From assembly GCF_000014945.1 (NCBI RefSeq), contig NC_008553.1:1-64000 (forward strand): 64,000 bases of DNA, written 5' to 3'. This document shows positions 41,252 through 50,639 of this stretch, one piece after another. The position numbers were made by a program, and so were the translations under genes. A model generated the notes under the pieces. The model saw only the letters and a program-made list of their open reading frames with translations, was not told the origin of the DNA and did not search any database. Source of the stretch: Methanothrix thermoacetophila PT (GTDB lineage Archaea; Halobacteriota; Methanosarcinia; Methanotrichales; Methanotrichaceae). Each line of letters opens with the position of its first letter. Position 1 is the stretch's first letter.

Positions 41252-43309
41252 GTGGGCCTGTGGCGGGCTGTGCTGATAATGTCTCTGGTGGTCATGATAG
41301 TATCCGCATCCAGCGCGAGGATTCTGGTTGTGGATCAGGAGGCGACGGGCGCGATCAGAAGCGTGAATGCAGCGCTCGCAAACGCGCAGAACGGTGACGA
41401 GATACTTGTAATGGCGGGGTATTATAGGGAGAGCGTGGATGTCAATAAGTTGGTCTCCATAAAAGGATATGGTGCGATCATCGACGGCATGGGCCGTACG
41501 ACCTTCCAGATGAGATCATACGGGAGCAGCATATCCAACCTCACGATCCTCGGGAGCGGCAGGGATCCGGCAGTCGTGGTAGAGGGATATGCATCTGTGA
41601 CCGGCTGCAACATCAAAAACTCCTCCATTGGAATCGCGGCATACAAGGGAGTGGTATCGAACAACACTATTTCAGCTACCGCATATGGGATCAGGCTGAA
41701 CGGCTCCGCGATTGTAGAGAACAACACGATATCAGGACCGCTGGGGGCCGGCATAGAGGTGAGGTGCAACAGCTCCAGGATCCTCAGTAACATTGTGACC
41801 TCTGCAGGAAATGCGATAGATGTGGTCGGAAACAACAACACCGTTCTTTTCAACCACCTCTCCTCATCGAACATAGGCATACGGCTGAAGTCATCTTCTG
41901 ATAACATAATGATGAATAACACCTGCGAGAAGAACAGGATCGCTGGAGTTTATCTGGAGGATTCCAGGAACAACAGCGTATCCTCGAACAGGTTTCTCCG
42001 CAACGGCAACGGTATCCTCCTGAAATCCTCTTCGGGTAATAAGATAATCGGAAATATCGTAGAGCTGAACGAGTACGGGATATCGATGAAGGGCTCTGGT
42101 GGTAACCTGCTCAGAGAGAACGTGCTGATATCAAATATATACAGCTTGAGGATAGAGGCAGGCAACCTAGGAGATCTCAGGCTCATATCAGATCCCAGGG
42201 CCAGGATGGACGACAACTCATTCAACCAGAGCATCGATGAGTCGAACACGATAGATGGCAGGCCGGTTCTGTATCTGGTAGGTGCTCGCAACGTTTCGAT
42301 AGATAAGAGCTACGGATTTGTGGGGCTCATAGACTGCGAGAACATCACGATGAGAAACCAGAGCATATCGAACAGCAGCGCGGCCATCATGCTTGTGGGA
42401 GCAATCGACTCCAGGATCTCGGACTGCAGGCTCTCCAGAAGCGAGATAGGGTTATCGATCCTCGACTCGAAAGGCTGTGTGGTGGAGAACACAACCGCAG
42501 AGTCCTGCGGGATCGGCTTCTGGTTCGGTCGGTCGCAGGATATCTTCGTGAGAAAGAGCGCGGCGCTGAACTGCACAGAGAGCGGATTCAGGCTCGAGGG
42601 TGACAGGAGATCGAGGATAACGGACTCCCGGGCAGAGAACTGCACTGCCGGGATGCACCTCCTTGACGCCCTCTCCTCAGAGATCGTGCGTTCCAGGATA
42701 TCCTCAAGCAGTGAGGATGGCATACGGCTGGTCAGGTCGCACAGATCAACGGTGAAGGAGAATGAAGTGACAGGAAACGACAACGGCATAGCGATCTCCG
42801 GCTCAAATCAGTGCGTTCTTGCGATGAACAACGCGAGCGCCAATGGGATAGGGATAAGGATCGAGCAGCTCTCCGGAGGATCTGCTGCTGATAACATCGC
42901 TTTCCGGAACAGGGAGGGGATCTTCGTGAACGGGGTGAAGGAATTCCAGTTCATCGGCAACAACATCAGCATGAACGAAAGATTCGGAATGCGAATGGGA
43001 AGCAGCTCAGGCTGCAATATAAGCGATAATAGATTCGTAGGCAACGGCATGCTCGGCCTGAGCCTGACAGACTGCAGCGACAACAGAATCTACCACAACA
43101 GTTTCATCGAGAATGGTTCAATGTTTGGACAGAACGCCGTGGATAACGGAAGCAACCTCTGGGATATGGGGCCGGTGATCGGAGGAAACTACTGGTCGGA
43201 TCATCAGGTTAGTGGAAATCCCGGAGATACTCCAAAGAATGTGCCATCAAAGGGCGTGGACAGATATCCATTCGAGAGGGATAATGGATGGAGGTCACCC
43301 GCTCTGTGA
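41252..43309 (+). CDS. Secreted NosD-like right-handed beta-helix protein
   Basis: 685 residues with a signal peptide (VLIMSLVVMIVSASSA). An N-terminal cap (IRSVNAALANAQNGDEILVM) is followed by more than twenty short parallel beta-helix repeats rich in N and S (for example ENNTISG, NNSVSSNRFLRNGNGILL). The end is the copper/nitrous-oxide-type NosD closing motif (NYWSDHQVSG). It is probably a cell-surface or carbohydrate-binding protein; Methanothrix encodes many such proteins. No C-terminal anchor is visible. Starts with GTG behind GGAGGAG. Confidence 0.87.
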   Translation: MGLWRAVLIMSLVVMIVSASSARILVVDQEATGAIRSVNAALANAQNGDEILVMAGYYRESVDVNKLVSIKGYGAIIDGMGRTTFQMRSYGSSISNLTILGSGRDPAVVVEGYASVTGCNIKNSSIGIAAYKGVVSNNTISATAYGIRLNGSAIVENNTISGPLGAGIEVRCNSSRILSNIVTSAGNAIDVVGNNNTVLFNHLSSSNIGIRLKSSSDNIMMNNTCEKNRIAGVYLEDSRNNSVSSNRFLRNGNGILLKSSSGNKIIGNIVELNEYGISMKGSGGNLLRENVLISNIYSLRIEAGNLGDLRLISDPRARMDDNSFNQSIDESNTIDGRPVLYLVGARNVSIDKSYGFVGLIDCENITMRNQSISNSSAAIMLVGAIDSRISDCRLSRSEIGLSILDSKGCVVENTTAESCGIGFWFGRSQDIFVRKSAALNCTESGFRLEGDRRSRITDSRAENCTAGMHLLDALSSEIVRSRISSSSEDGIRLVRSHRSTVKENEVTGNDNGIAISGSNQCVLAMNNASANGIGIRIEQLSGGSAADNIAFRNREGIFVNGVKEFQFIGNNISMNERFGMRMGSSSGCNISDNRFVGNGMLGLSLTDCSDNRIYHNSFIENGSMFGQNAVDNGSNLWDMGPVIGGNYWSDHQVSGNPGDTPKNVPSKGVDRYPFERDNGWRSPAL

Positions 43310-43334
43310 TAGAATGCAGGAGGATGCAAGCCGC

Positions 43335-43802
43335 ATGAGCCAGGAGATGGATCAGACGGATCTCACGCTGCTCAGAGCACTGCAGGATGGAATACCGATA
43401 GTGCCCCATCCATTCAAGGAGATCGGAGATAGGCTCGGGCTTGATGAAAATACTGTGATATCAAGGCTCAGAGCTCTCCGCGAATCAGGGGTTGTGAGAA
43501 GGTTCGCGGCCACCATAGGGCACAGGGCTCTGGGAATAATCGCGAACGCGATGATCGTCTGGAAGGTCGAAGACGACATCGAAAGGATTGGATGCATAAT
43601 GGCCTCCTTCGAGGAAGTCACCCACTGCTACCAGAGGGCGACATGTGATGGGTGGCCTTACAATCTTTACACAGTCGTACATTCGAGGAGCAGAGAGGAG
43701 TGTGAGGAGATCGCATCAAGGATATCAGAGGCCACAGGCGTGAAGGAGTACAGGATACTCTTCAGCGAGAAGGAGTACAAGAAGACGAGCGCGAGGATAT
43801 GA
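43335..43802 (+). CDS. Siroheme decarboxylase subunit (AhbA/AhbB family)
   Basis: Lrp/AsnC-like protein of 155 residues: an N-terminal helix-turn-helix (FKEIGDRLGLDENTVISRLRAL) and a C-terminal RAM-like domain with VTHCYQRATCDGWPYNLYTVVH, the region that carries active-site residues in siroheme decarboxylases. The enzyme removes two carboxyl groups from siroheme on the way to heme. Its position before precorrin-2 dehydrogenase, hemA and hemB supports this over a transcription factor role. AhbA and AhbB usually act as a pair; the partner is not here. Several in-frame ATGs exist (43284, 43314, 43335, 43347). Confidence 0.85.
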   Translation: MSQEMDQTDLTLLRALQDGIPIVPHPFKEIGDRLGLDENTVISRLRALRESGVVRRFAATIGHRALGIIANAMIVWKVEDDIERIGCIMASFEEVTHCYQRATCDGWPYNLYTVVHSRSREECEEIASRISEATGVKEYRILFSEKEYKKTSARI

Positions 43803-44533
43803 GCGGAAACCATGTTCCTCTTCTGATAGATCTGAAGGGCAGGCGCGTTGTGATATTCGGCGGTGGGGATGTGGCAGAGCGCAAGGCCAGGCTTTTTTCC
43901 CAAGGCGACCTCGTGGTTGTGAGCAGGGAATTCTCAGAGGGCATTCTCAGAATGTCATCTGATGGAATTCTGAAGATAATGAAAGCGGATCTCATGAGCG
44001 AGGACGGGCTGAAGATCGCGGAGATGGCGCTGGAGGGCGCGTTCATCGCGATACCTGCCACAAGCGACAAGAGGCTGAATTCAGAGCTTGAAGAGATGGC
44101 ACGAGGGAAGGGGGCGCTTGTGAATAGCGTTGACAGAGAGGGGGAGGTCGTGGTGCCGTCGATCGTAAAAAAGAGATCTGTGGTCCTCGCGATATCAACA
44201 AGGATACCGGCCCTCTCGAGGTATATTCGAATGAGGCTGGAGCGTGAGGTGGAGCTGTACGCTCTGATGGCAGAGCTGCTGAGCGGGATAAGGAATAAGT
44301 TAAAAGAGAATGTGGAGCCGCAGAGCAGGAGGCGTGATCTGCTCTGGTCGGTGCTCTCCGACAGCTCTGTGTGGTCGTGCCTGGAGAATGGCGATATCGC
44401 AGGAGCCCATGAAAAGGCCTATATGAGAGTCAGGGAGAATCTCACGCCAGATGAGCAGGATAACCTCGATGCTGGTGACTCACAAGAAGGCCTCGATAAG
44501 CGAGATCGAGAACGCATGGCATGGCGACGTTGA
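43799..44533 (+). CDS. Precorrin-2 dehydrogenase / sirohydrochlorin ferrochelatase
   Basis: Met8p/CysG-N type enzyme (244 residues). The NAD site is LKGRRVVIFGGGDVAERKARL, followed by FIAIPATSDKRLN with the catalytic-type aspartate, VNSVDREGEVVVPSIV, and ISTRIPALSRYIR. Oxidises precorrin-2 to sirohydrochlorin, the branch point for siroheme, heme, cobamides and F430. It overlaps the upstream gene by four bases and hemA by 83 bases; the last 27 residues have no family similarity. Confidence 0.92.
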   Translation: MSGNHVPLLIDLKGRRVVIFGGGDVAERKARLFSQGDLVVVSREFSEGILRMSSDGILKIMKADLMSEDGLKIAEMALEGAFIAIPATSDKRLNSELEEMARGKGALVNSVDREGEVVVPSIVKKRSVVLAISTRIPALSRYIRMRLEREVELYALMAELLSGIRNKLKENVEPQSRRRDLLWSVLSDSSVWSCLENGDIAGAHEKAYMRVRENLTPDEQDNLDAGDSQEGLDKRDRERMAWRR

Positions 44534-45704
44534 GGCTCTCTTGAAGTGGGTCTCCTCGCATGACACCGTTGAGGAGTGCGCGGTCCTAAAGACGTGCAAC
44601 CGTGTCGAGATATATGTAGTATCTCCCCGCGGTGAGAAGGTCCTCTTCGAGATCGCAAAGAAGGCCCGTGTCTCCTCCAGGATCATAGACATCCACGACC
44701 ACGATGAGTCGCTCCTGCACCTACTCAGGCTTGCCTCAGGCCTCGAATCCATGATAATAGGAGAGGACCAGATCCTCGGACAGATGAAGGAGCTCTACAG
44801 AACCGCGAAGAGTCTTGGATATACAGGCTGGGTTCTGGATACCGCATTCAAGAAGGCAATCCAGGTGGGGAAGCGGGTGCGGAAGGAGACTGCCATTAAC
44901 GAGCGCTCTGTCTCAGTAGGATCTGCAGCTGTCGATCTGGCCGAGCAGATCCTCGGGGGCCTGGAGGGTAAATCTGTACTGGTAATAGGCGCGGGCGAGA
45001 CTGGAGAGCTGATATCAAAGGCGCTCGTCTCAAAGAACATAGGCTCCCTCTATGTGACGAACCGCACCTTCGGAACAGCGCTCTCCCTTGCTGCATCTCT
45101 CGGCGGCACGGCTGTGCCTTATGAGGAGATGAAGCGAAAGATAAGGGAGGCGGATGTCGTGATAAGCGCGACCTCAGCTCCCCATTACATACTTCTCAAG
45201 GATGATATCGAGCGCGCGATGGAGGGCCGGAAGAACAAGCTTCTGATCATAGACATAGCAAATCCGCGGGATGTGGATGAGGCTGTGCGCGAGATAGAAG
45301 GGGTGGAGCTTCACAACATAGACAGCCTGAAGCAGATAAGCGATGAGAACATGCGGTTGAGGATGAGAGAGATCGAGAGGGTCGAGGCGATAATAGAGGA
45401 GGAGCTCGAGCTTCTCAGAGCCAAGTACAAGAGAAGGGAGGCCGAGGAGCTTCTCGCGAGGATCTACTCTGAGGCCGAGAAGATAAAAGAGCAAGAGGTC
45501 AGAAGGGCGATGAACAAGCTCAGCGCCTATCACACTCTTGGGGAGATAGAGCAGAAGGTGCTGATGGACATGAGCCATTCGATTGTAAACAAAATATTCG
45601 CAGAGCCGACAAAGGCTCTGAAATCAGCTGCTGAGAGAGGCAACACCGAGATGCTCAGGTACGCCATGGAACTCTTCAGGCTGAATCAGGAGGAATCCGA
45701 TTGA
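44451..45704 (+). CDS. hemA: Glutamyl-tRNA reductase
   Basis: First committed enzyme of C5-pathway tetrapyrrole synthesis, 417 residues. It has the catalytic cysteine in [24 protein letters not shown], the NADPH site [17 protein letters not shown] and the C-terminal dimerisation helices. The ATG at 44451 overlaps the preceding gene by 83 bases. The stop overlaps hemB (four bases). Confidence 0.96.
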   Translation: MSRITSMLVTHKKASISEIENAWHGDVEALLKWVSSHDTVEECAVLKTCNRVEIYVVSPRGEKVLFEIAKKARVSSRIIDIHDHDESLLHLLRLASGLESMIIGEDQILGQMKELYRTAKSLGYTGWVLDTAFKKAIQVGKRVRKETAINERSVSVGSAAVDLAEQILGGLEGKSVLVIGAGETGELISKALVSKNIGSLYVTNRTFGTALSLAASLGGTAVPYEEMKRKIREADVVISATSAPHYILLKDDIERAMEGRKNKLLIIDIANPRDVDEAVREIEGVELHNIDSLKQISDENMRLRMREIERVEAIIEEELELLRAKYKRREAEELLARIYSEAEKIKEQEVRRAMNKLSAYHTLGEIEQKVLMDMSHSIVNKIFAEPTKALKSAAERGNTEMLRYAMELFRLNQEESD

Positions 45705-46654
45705 GACGCATGAGGCGTTTGAGAAGGCCTGGCATCAGGGAGATGGTCGCAGAGACCAGGATCTCAGTCAGGGACCTGATAATGCCGGTATTTGTGGATG
45801 AGCGCATCGATCAGCCCGTCCCGATAAGCTCGATGCCGGGACAGATGCGGCAGAGCCTGAACAGTGTGGCTGAGGAGGCCGGACGGATCGAGGATCTGGG
45901 GATCCCAGCGGTGATACTCTTCGGAATACCATCCAGAAAGGATGATCTCGGATCCGGGGCTTACGATCATGACGGCGTGATACAGAAGGCTGTCAGGCGC
46001 ATCAAGGAGTCCACAGATCTTGTTGTCATAACAGACCTCTGCCTCTGCGAGTACACCAGTCATGGGCACTGCGGCGTGATTCGCGGGCAGGAGATAGTGA
46101 ACGATGAGACTCTCCCCCTCCTCGGAAGAACTGCAGTGAGCCAGGCTGAGAGCGGAGCTGATATCGTCGCTCCGAGCGGGATGATGGATCACATGGTGAG
46201 AGCGATAAGATCTGCTCTTGACGATAATGGATACACCGATGTTGCGATTCTCTCGTACGCTGCAAAATACGCCTCATACTTCTACGGCCCATTTAGAGAG
46301 GCAGCCGAATCCGGATTTGCGTTTGGAGATCGGAGGAGCTACCAGATGGACCCAGCGAATGCGAACGAGGCGCTCTGGGAGGTCCAGCTGGATATAGAAG
46401 AGGGCGCGGATATGGTCATGGTCAAGCCCGCGCTGCCATATCTGGACATACTCCGGATGGTCAAGGAGAGGTTTAGTATGCCGACTGCCGCTTACCAGGT
46501 CAGCGGTGAGTACAGCATGATCATGGCAGCTGCAGAGAGAAACTGGATCGATGGAGACGGGGTGATGCTGGAGACCCTGACGTCAATAAAGAGAGCGGGC
46601 GCGGATATGATAATCACATACTACGCCAAGGATTTTGCAGCCCGGTTCGCGTAG
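45701..46654 (+). CDS. hemB: Delta-aminolevulinate dehydratase (porphobilinogen synthase)
   Basis: Condenses two ALA to porphobilinogen. The 317-residue product has the zinc-type cysteine cluster [16 protein letters not shown], the Schiff-base lysines in [18 protein letters not shown] and [12 protein letters not shown]. Last gene of the run siroheme decarboxylase - precorrin-2 dehydrogenase - hemA - hemB, which provides tetrapyrroles for F430, cobamides and heme. Confidence 0.97.
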   Translation: MRRMRRLRRPGIREMVAETRISVRDLIMPVFVDERIDQPVPISSMPGQMRQSLNSVAEEAGRIEDLGIPAVILFGIPSRKDDLGSGAYDHDGVIQKAVRRIKESTDLVVITDLCLCEYTSHGHCGVIRGQEIVNDETLPLLGRTAVSQAESGADIVAPSGMMDHMVRAIRSALDDNGYTDVAILSYAAKYASYFYGPFREAAESGFAFGDRRSYQMDPANANEALWEVQLDIEEGADMVMVKPALPYLDILRMVKERFSMPTAAYQVSGEYSMIMAAAERNWIDGDGVMLETLTSIKRAGADMIITYYAKDFAARFA

Positions 46655-46927
46655 GGAATCGGAGATGTTCGGGGAATGATTCATAAGCCTGTCCGAGAAT
46701 GTGTGCGAGGATATCTTTTGTAACAGTAGGCGGTCTACCCTCATACATTTAGGCTCATGTGGTCGAGTCACCGAGTGGCGAGCTCTACGACCTCAACCAG
46801 CGACAATCGGCTTCGCCTGTCTCTTCAAGCTTACTGCTCCATCGAATCATAGGGTGAGCCCGGGTCCGAATAAGAGGTTGGATCTAGAAATGCAGGGCCT
46901 TTTTGCCCTTGTTTGTCATAAGGAACA
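46655..46927. other. Intergenic with a partial inverted-repeat end
   Basis: Downstream of hemB no gene is seen. GGGTCCGAATAAGAGG at 46862-46877 is an isolated end of the MITE-like family, perhaps a decayed copy. Confidence 0.5.
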
Positions 46928-47008
46928 TGTCCGAAATAAGGATTAGGTGTTTCCGATCTGCGTAAGGCGGTAAGTTCCGGATTTCTGGCCTCTGCTCTTA
47001 TTCGGACA
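46928..47008 (+). repeat. MITE-like inverted-repeat element, copy 4
   Basis: An 81-bp copy from TGTCCGAAATAAGGATTAGG to CTCTTATTCGGACA; the left end has one extra A. The interior CGGATTTCTGGCCTCTGCTC is shared with the other copies. It is flanked on the left by AGGAACA, which resembles the spacer of the 61-kb array. Confidence 0.85.
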
Positions 47009-47212
47009 GATCCGTCATAAGCACCCGATAGGGGTGGAGAAAAAACAGCATCGGTCGTATTGTAATCCTGCCGATCCTGCGAGGTCGCATGCCTTTGAGC
47101 TGAGTGATCTGCGTACACACAGATCCTGCACCCTTCCGCATTCAACAGTCGTATTCAGAGTTCTGCTGCTGGCTCACAAAGATCTATATTTGTTAAAGCC
47201 TCAGTAACTGGC

Positions 47213-47662
47213 ATGAGAGTTCTGCTCGTATTTCTCTTCCTGATCATCATGGTGACAGCATCTGCATCGGATGTTGTGAGGATAGGTCTGTCTCCAAAGG
47301 AGATCGCGATCATCGGATTGCCTGTGAAGAACACGACCCACATATCCTGGGCCAGATACGGGGGGCTGGACGAGGAGAGGTCGATCCATGCTGAGTGGCT
47401 GCCACCGTTATCGGATTACAGCCACACGCCGGAGCTCTACGAGTTCCTGCTTCCCACATGGACTTCTCCGGGTTTCGGCGTTGATACACATATAAAGCCG
47501 ATATATGAGTTCATCCAGGAGGGCTGGCAGCCGCCCAATATCAACTACACGGAGCACACGCCGGAAATTGCGGAGTTCATGAGCGAGAGCTGGCAGCCAT
47601 CTCCTCCGAGCGAAGCGGCGTACACAGGCGAGGGCACAGGGCTGGCAGCGTTTCTGAGATGA
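47213..47662 (+). CDS. Secreted protein with short HTPE-x-EF-W repeats
   Basis: 149 residues: a signal peptide (MRVLLVFLFLIIMVTASA), a 60-residue N-terminal part, then three degenerate repeats of about 32 residues built on a THTPE-x-x-EF-x-x-x-W-x-PP theme (SHTPELYEFLLPTWTSPG, THIKPIYEFIQEGWQPPN, EHTPEIAEFMSESWQPSP). I know no family with this repeat. It is preceded by a TATA-like TCTATATTTG and stands alone. Confidence 0.65.
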   Translation: MRVLLVFLFLIIMVTASASDVVRIGLSPKEIAIIGLPVKNTTHISWARYGGLDEERSIHAEWLPPLSDYSHTPELYEFLLPTWTSPGFGVDTHIKPIYEFIQEGWQPPNINYTEHTPEIAEFMSESWQPSPPSEAAYTGEGTGLAAFLR

Positions 47663-47741
47663 GGTGGGAAAGGTCTGAAAGACGTAATCCTGTGAGCTGA
47701 GAGTGCAGCAAGGCGCGAACTCCGGGAGTGGAGGTCACCTT

Positions 47742-48332
47742 ATGAGGAAGCTGATAGTTGCAAGGATAGTTCACTCGCCCGAGGACATGGGCTCGATGAG
47801 GGAGGGGCTTGAGAGGATGGGCGTCTCCAGGCTTGGAAGGGAGAAGTGGGAGGAGAACCGCATACGGATCGAGCGCTTCTGGGATGAGCTTGAGAGAGAG
47901 ATCGATCGCTTGGAGCTGGATCCGACTCGATTGCGCATATATCAGGATGGGTTGCCTGCTGGTGGGGAGATCGGAGAGCGGATAATCAGGGAGACTGCCT
48001 CAAAGGGGAGCAGGAACTATCAGATCATCGAGAAGCTCATGGAGAGGGGCGCGAGGATCGAGGCAACAGAGAGCCCTGAGCTGCTGCTGCGGGAGTATCA
48101 GCACATAAAGGCGATGGTATCAACCACTGGCGAGGAGCAGAGAAGGGCGCTGGAGGCATACAACAAAGAGAAAGATCGCCTTTTGGATGAACGGGACGCC
48201 TACATCGCAAGAAGAATAGCGGAGACGCTGCAGGATGACGAGACAGGCCTGCTCTTCATAGGCGCCCATCACAACGTTGTTCCCAGGCTGCCAGCGGACG
48301 TGGAGGTATCGTATCTGGGAGATCCCGGATGA
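47742..48332 (+). CDS. Conserved-looking hypothetical protein
   Basis: 196 residues from an ATG preceded by a near-perfect ribosome site (GGAGGTCACCTT). The protein is charged and largely helical (IEKLMERGARIEATESPELLLREY, EEQRRALEAYNKEKDRLLDERD). It ends in TGLLFIGAHHNVVPRLPADVEVSYLGDPG, which suggests a small alpha/beta end domain. I do not recognise the family. It adjoins the gas-vesicle locus (gvpH converges with it) but need not belong to it. Confidence 0.7.
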   Translation: MRKLIVARIVHSPEDMGSMREGLERMGVSRLGREKWEENRIRIERFWDELEREIDRLELDPTRLRIYQDGLPAGGEIGERIIRETASKGSRNYQIIEKLMERGARIEATESPELLLREYQHIKAMVSTTGEEQRRALEAYNKEKDRLLDERDAYIARRIAETLQDDETGLLFIGAHHNVVPRLPADVEVSYLGDPG

Positions 48333-48430
48333 CACAAACGACACAAACTGGGACTGTGTGCTTTCGTGATGGATGATGCCCTCTATATGGTCGTGGATCC
48401 GCTGGATCTCTTTTTCAAACAACACTAGAT

Positions 48431-49054
48431 TCAGCTCCTCACGCGATCGATCCTGAGCTGGAGTATGCCGTTCTTGAAGCTCCTGCTGATAATGTCTCCG
48501 GCATCTGGCGGGAGCTTCACTTCCTTTAGGAACTCCCCCGCCCTGATCTCCAGAACTCCTTCCCTGACCGTAACAGAGAGCTCATCCTCCTCCACCCCGG
48601 GAAGCTCAGCGACAACTGTTATGCTCTTCCCTTCATCCATCACATCGACTATCGGATCCTTTCTGGGAGTTCCAGGTATCCTGACCTCGGGCAGTCTTGC
48701 CGACGGCCTTCGCGCCCCCGGTTTGCTCAGAGGCCTCACCGAGATGTTGTAATCGACGACAGGCCTGCTGCTCCATCCAACCTCTATCCTGTGCCGAACC
48801 TCTGCATCAGTCTCCGCTATCCGTCTCTTGAACTCCGGCGAGGAGGCCTCAAGCGCCTTTATTATCCCTCCGAGGCCGGGGATGAACTGGCTCACAATAC
48901 CGCTGACTATCGAGGGCTCCTCCACTGCCTTCTCCTCTGGACCCCCCTTGACAGCGCCCTCACTGGTGAGGGATTTGAGCACCTTCTCGATCTCATCCAG
49001 CCTGCGCTCTATTTTCTCCAGGCGATCTTCATAGCCATTTGACATGCTGCTCAC
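48431..49054 (-). CDS. gvpH: Gas vesicle protein GvpH (Hsp20-like)
   Basis: 207 residues. An N-terminal coiled coil (RLEKIERRLDEIEKVLKSL) and a linker lead to a C-terminal alpha-crystallin domain (IVDVMDEGKSITVVAELPGV, VTVREGVLEIRA, SFKNGILQLRID). The order of domains and the gas-vesicle context match GvpH, a small-heat-shock-like accessory protein. It ends the minus arm of the locus. Confidence 0.85.
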   Translation of the reverse strand: MSSMSNGYEDRLEKIERRLDEIEKVLKSLTSEGAVKGGPEEKAVEEPSIVSGIVSQFIPGLGGIIKALEASSPEFKRRIAETDAEVRHRIEVGWSSRPVVDYNISVRPLSKPGARRPSARLPEVRIPGTPRKDPIVDVMDEGKSITVVAELPGVEEDELSVTVREGVLEIRAGEFLKEVKLPPDAGDIISRSFKNGILQLRIDRVRS

Positions 49055-49203
49055 TCCAAACCTAACATTTCAATACGTAATGATGGATTTTCTGCGCATG
49101 TTATCGCTCAATGACAATCCGGCACCATCTGAGAGCTGAAATCTCTCACTGGCCATCTCAATCCAAGCGAGGCATCGAGAGATATCTGCACCACGCGTAA
49201 AGA

Positions 49204-49476
49204 TCACCTGGATCGTATCTCTGCAAGTCGCTTTTTGTGAAGGGCAACTTTGGACATGTGCTTCCTCCTGACCTCGAGCATGTGCCTCGTGGACTTTGCC
49301 AGGCTGTCCCTCCAGGCTCTCTTTATCCTGAGCCTGTGGGATGCAGCTTTACACGCCATCTCCTCCCGCCTCGACCTTAGGTATGGCAGTATCTCATCCC
49401 TTAGCCGCATGCGGTGTTCAGTCACCTTTGCGTGCTGTATCATTCTGTTCTCCATGATTCTGGACCTTCTCGTCAT
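49204..49476 (-). CDS. Strongly basic small protein of the gas-vesicle arm
   Basis: 90 residues, very rich in arginine, lysine and histidine (MTRRSRIMENRMIQHAKVTE, RRKHMSKVALHKKRLAEIRS), predicted as one long helix. GvpI of haloarchaea is also small and basic and lies beside gvpH, so this could be its counterpart. Sequence similarity is not demonstrable by eye. It might bind nucleic acid or the acidic vesicle surface. Confidence 0.5.
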   Translation of the reverse strand: MTRRSRIMENRMIQHAKVTEHRMRLRDEILPYLRSRREEMACKAASHRLRIKRAWRDSLAKSTRHMLEVRRKHMSKVALHKKRLAEIRSR

Positions 49477-49688
49477 GTCTCACTCCCATATGGCAAAGCT
49501 GGCAGGAGGTATCATCTGAAACAAGCATCCAGCGAACGTATCGATATCCTGTATCTCAGGACGGAGAAGCAGGGGCCGCTCATACTTCCTTTTATAGAGC
49601 CGGATGCGAGTTTTCTTGAGTCCATCTCTCTGATCAGATTTAAGAGGTCTCTGCAAAGATCACCTTCAATCAATTTATCCTTCTTCAT

Positions 49689-50351
49689 TCAAGTTATCCT
49701 TGCCTGTCTGAATCCCTTTCTGCCCTTCCCCAGGATGTGTATGTCGACGAAGTTGTAAGGCGGCCACGGCCCGGAATAGCTTGTCCTCAGATCGCTGTGC
49801 TCCTCGATAACTGCACTTACCCGCTTCGAGAACTCATCGATCCTGGAACGCTCCACGAGAAATGCGGTGTTGAGAAGCAACCGATCGCTGAAGAGGTCGA
49901 GGTTCTTGAAGTCCACCGAGGACGCGCTGAGGCATTCCACGATCTCTCTTTTGAGTTCATCGTATTGTCCATTCGCATTCTTCGGCCTGATCACCTTGAC
50001 TCCAAGCTCGACCTTGCCCTCCACAACAGGCCACGCCTTCTTCATCGCAGCATATCCGGCGCTCATGGCCACAGCGAGATTCTTTCTGCCCTTGAACACC
50101 ATACCATATGCGACCGGAAGAACATCATGCTCCTCCATCACCCTCCTGACGACTCTCCTGTGGATCTCCACATCCCTCTCATCGACATCGTACTCCCTGA
50201 GTACTGCTTCGCTCACAACAGGATACAGGTCCCTGTATTCGATGGTGTGAACTTCACTGTTGCCGAAGCCAATGGGTCCGAAATCTGCATCCTCTGACCG
50301 GATCACGCAGTATACGTAAAGCCCTTTTTGGGCACTTCTCTTTGCCGGCAG
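49689..50351 (-). CDS. gvpF: Gas vesicle protein GvpF/GvpL family, probable CTG start
   Basis: GvpF-type assembly protein with VVRRVMEEHDVLPVAYGMVF and the family end YSGPWPPYNFVDIHI. A GTG at 50306 would cut off the first strand of the domain. The frame continues upstream as KGLYVYCVIRSEDADFG, matching the GLYLYCIV of the other GvpF/L protein here, yet no ATG, GTG or TTG occurs before the preceding stop. A CTG at 50351 lies 8 bases after GGAGG, so translation from CTG is likely (220 residues). GvpF contacts GvpA and starts vesicle assembly. Confidence 0.85.
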   Translation of the reverse strand: MPAKRSAQKGLYVYCVIRSEDADFGPIGFGNSEVHTIEYRDLYPVVSEAVLREYDVDERDVEIHRRVVRRVMEEHDVLPVAYGMVFKGRKNLAVAMSAGYAAMKKAWPVVEGKVELGVKVIRPKNANGQYDELKREIVECLSASSVDFKNLDLFSDRLLLNTAFLVERSRIDEFSKRVSAVIEEHSDLRTSYSGPWPPYNFVDIHILGKGRKGFRQARIT

Positions 50352-50354
50352 GGC

Positions 50355-50627
50355 TCACTCCTCCTCTATCCTCTCCAGGCCCCCTCGATGCCGGAGCTCC
50401 ATTCTACGATATCCGGTGATATCTCCATTCTCATCGAAGCTCATCTCATATCTGCCGATGATGTCCTGCGTATCCGGTATGGCCCTGCGCTCCAGCACCT
50501 CCACGTTCACGATCCATCCGTCCTCTGTTCTGGATATGCTGCTTATCGACTCGAACCGCTTCCCCAATAGCTCCTCGGCAGAGGTTCTGGCGATCCTGAG
50601 CATATCCTTGAGATTCGGCTTTTCCAT
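50355..50627 (-). CDS. gvpO: Gas vesicle protein GvpO
   Basis: 90-residue GvpO with the family features: an N-terminal helix (LRIARTSAEELLGKRFESI) and strands DGWIVNVEVLERRAIPDTQD and GRYEMSFDENGDITGYRRM. GvpO is essential for vesicle formation in haloarchaea. Its terminal GAGGAGGAGTGA doubles as the ribosome site of gvpF. Confidence 0.9.
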   Translation of the reverse strand: MEKPNLKDMLRIARTSAEELLGKRFESISSISRTEDGWIVNVEVLERRAIPDTQDIIGRYEMSFDENGDITGYRRMELRHRGGLERIEEE

Positions 50628-50639
50628 GTACTCAGACTC

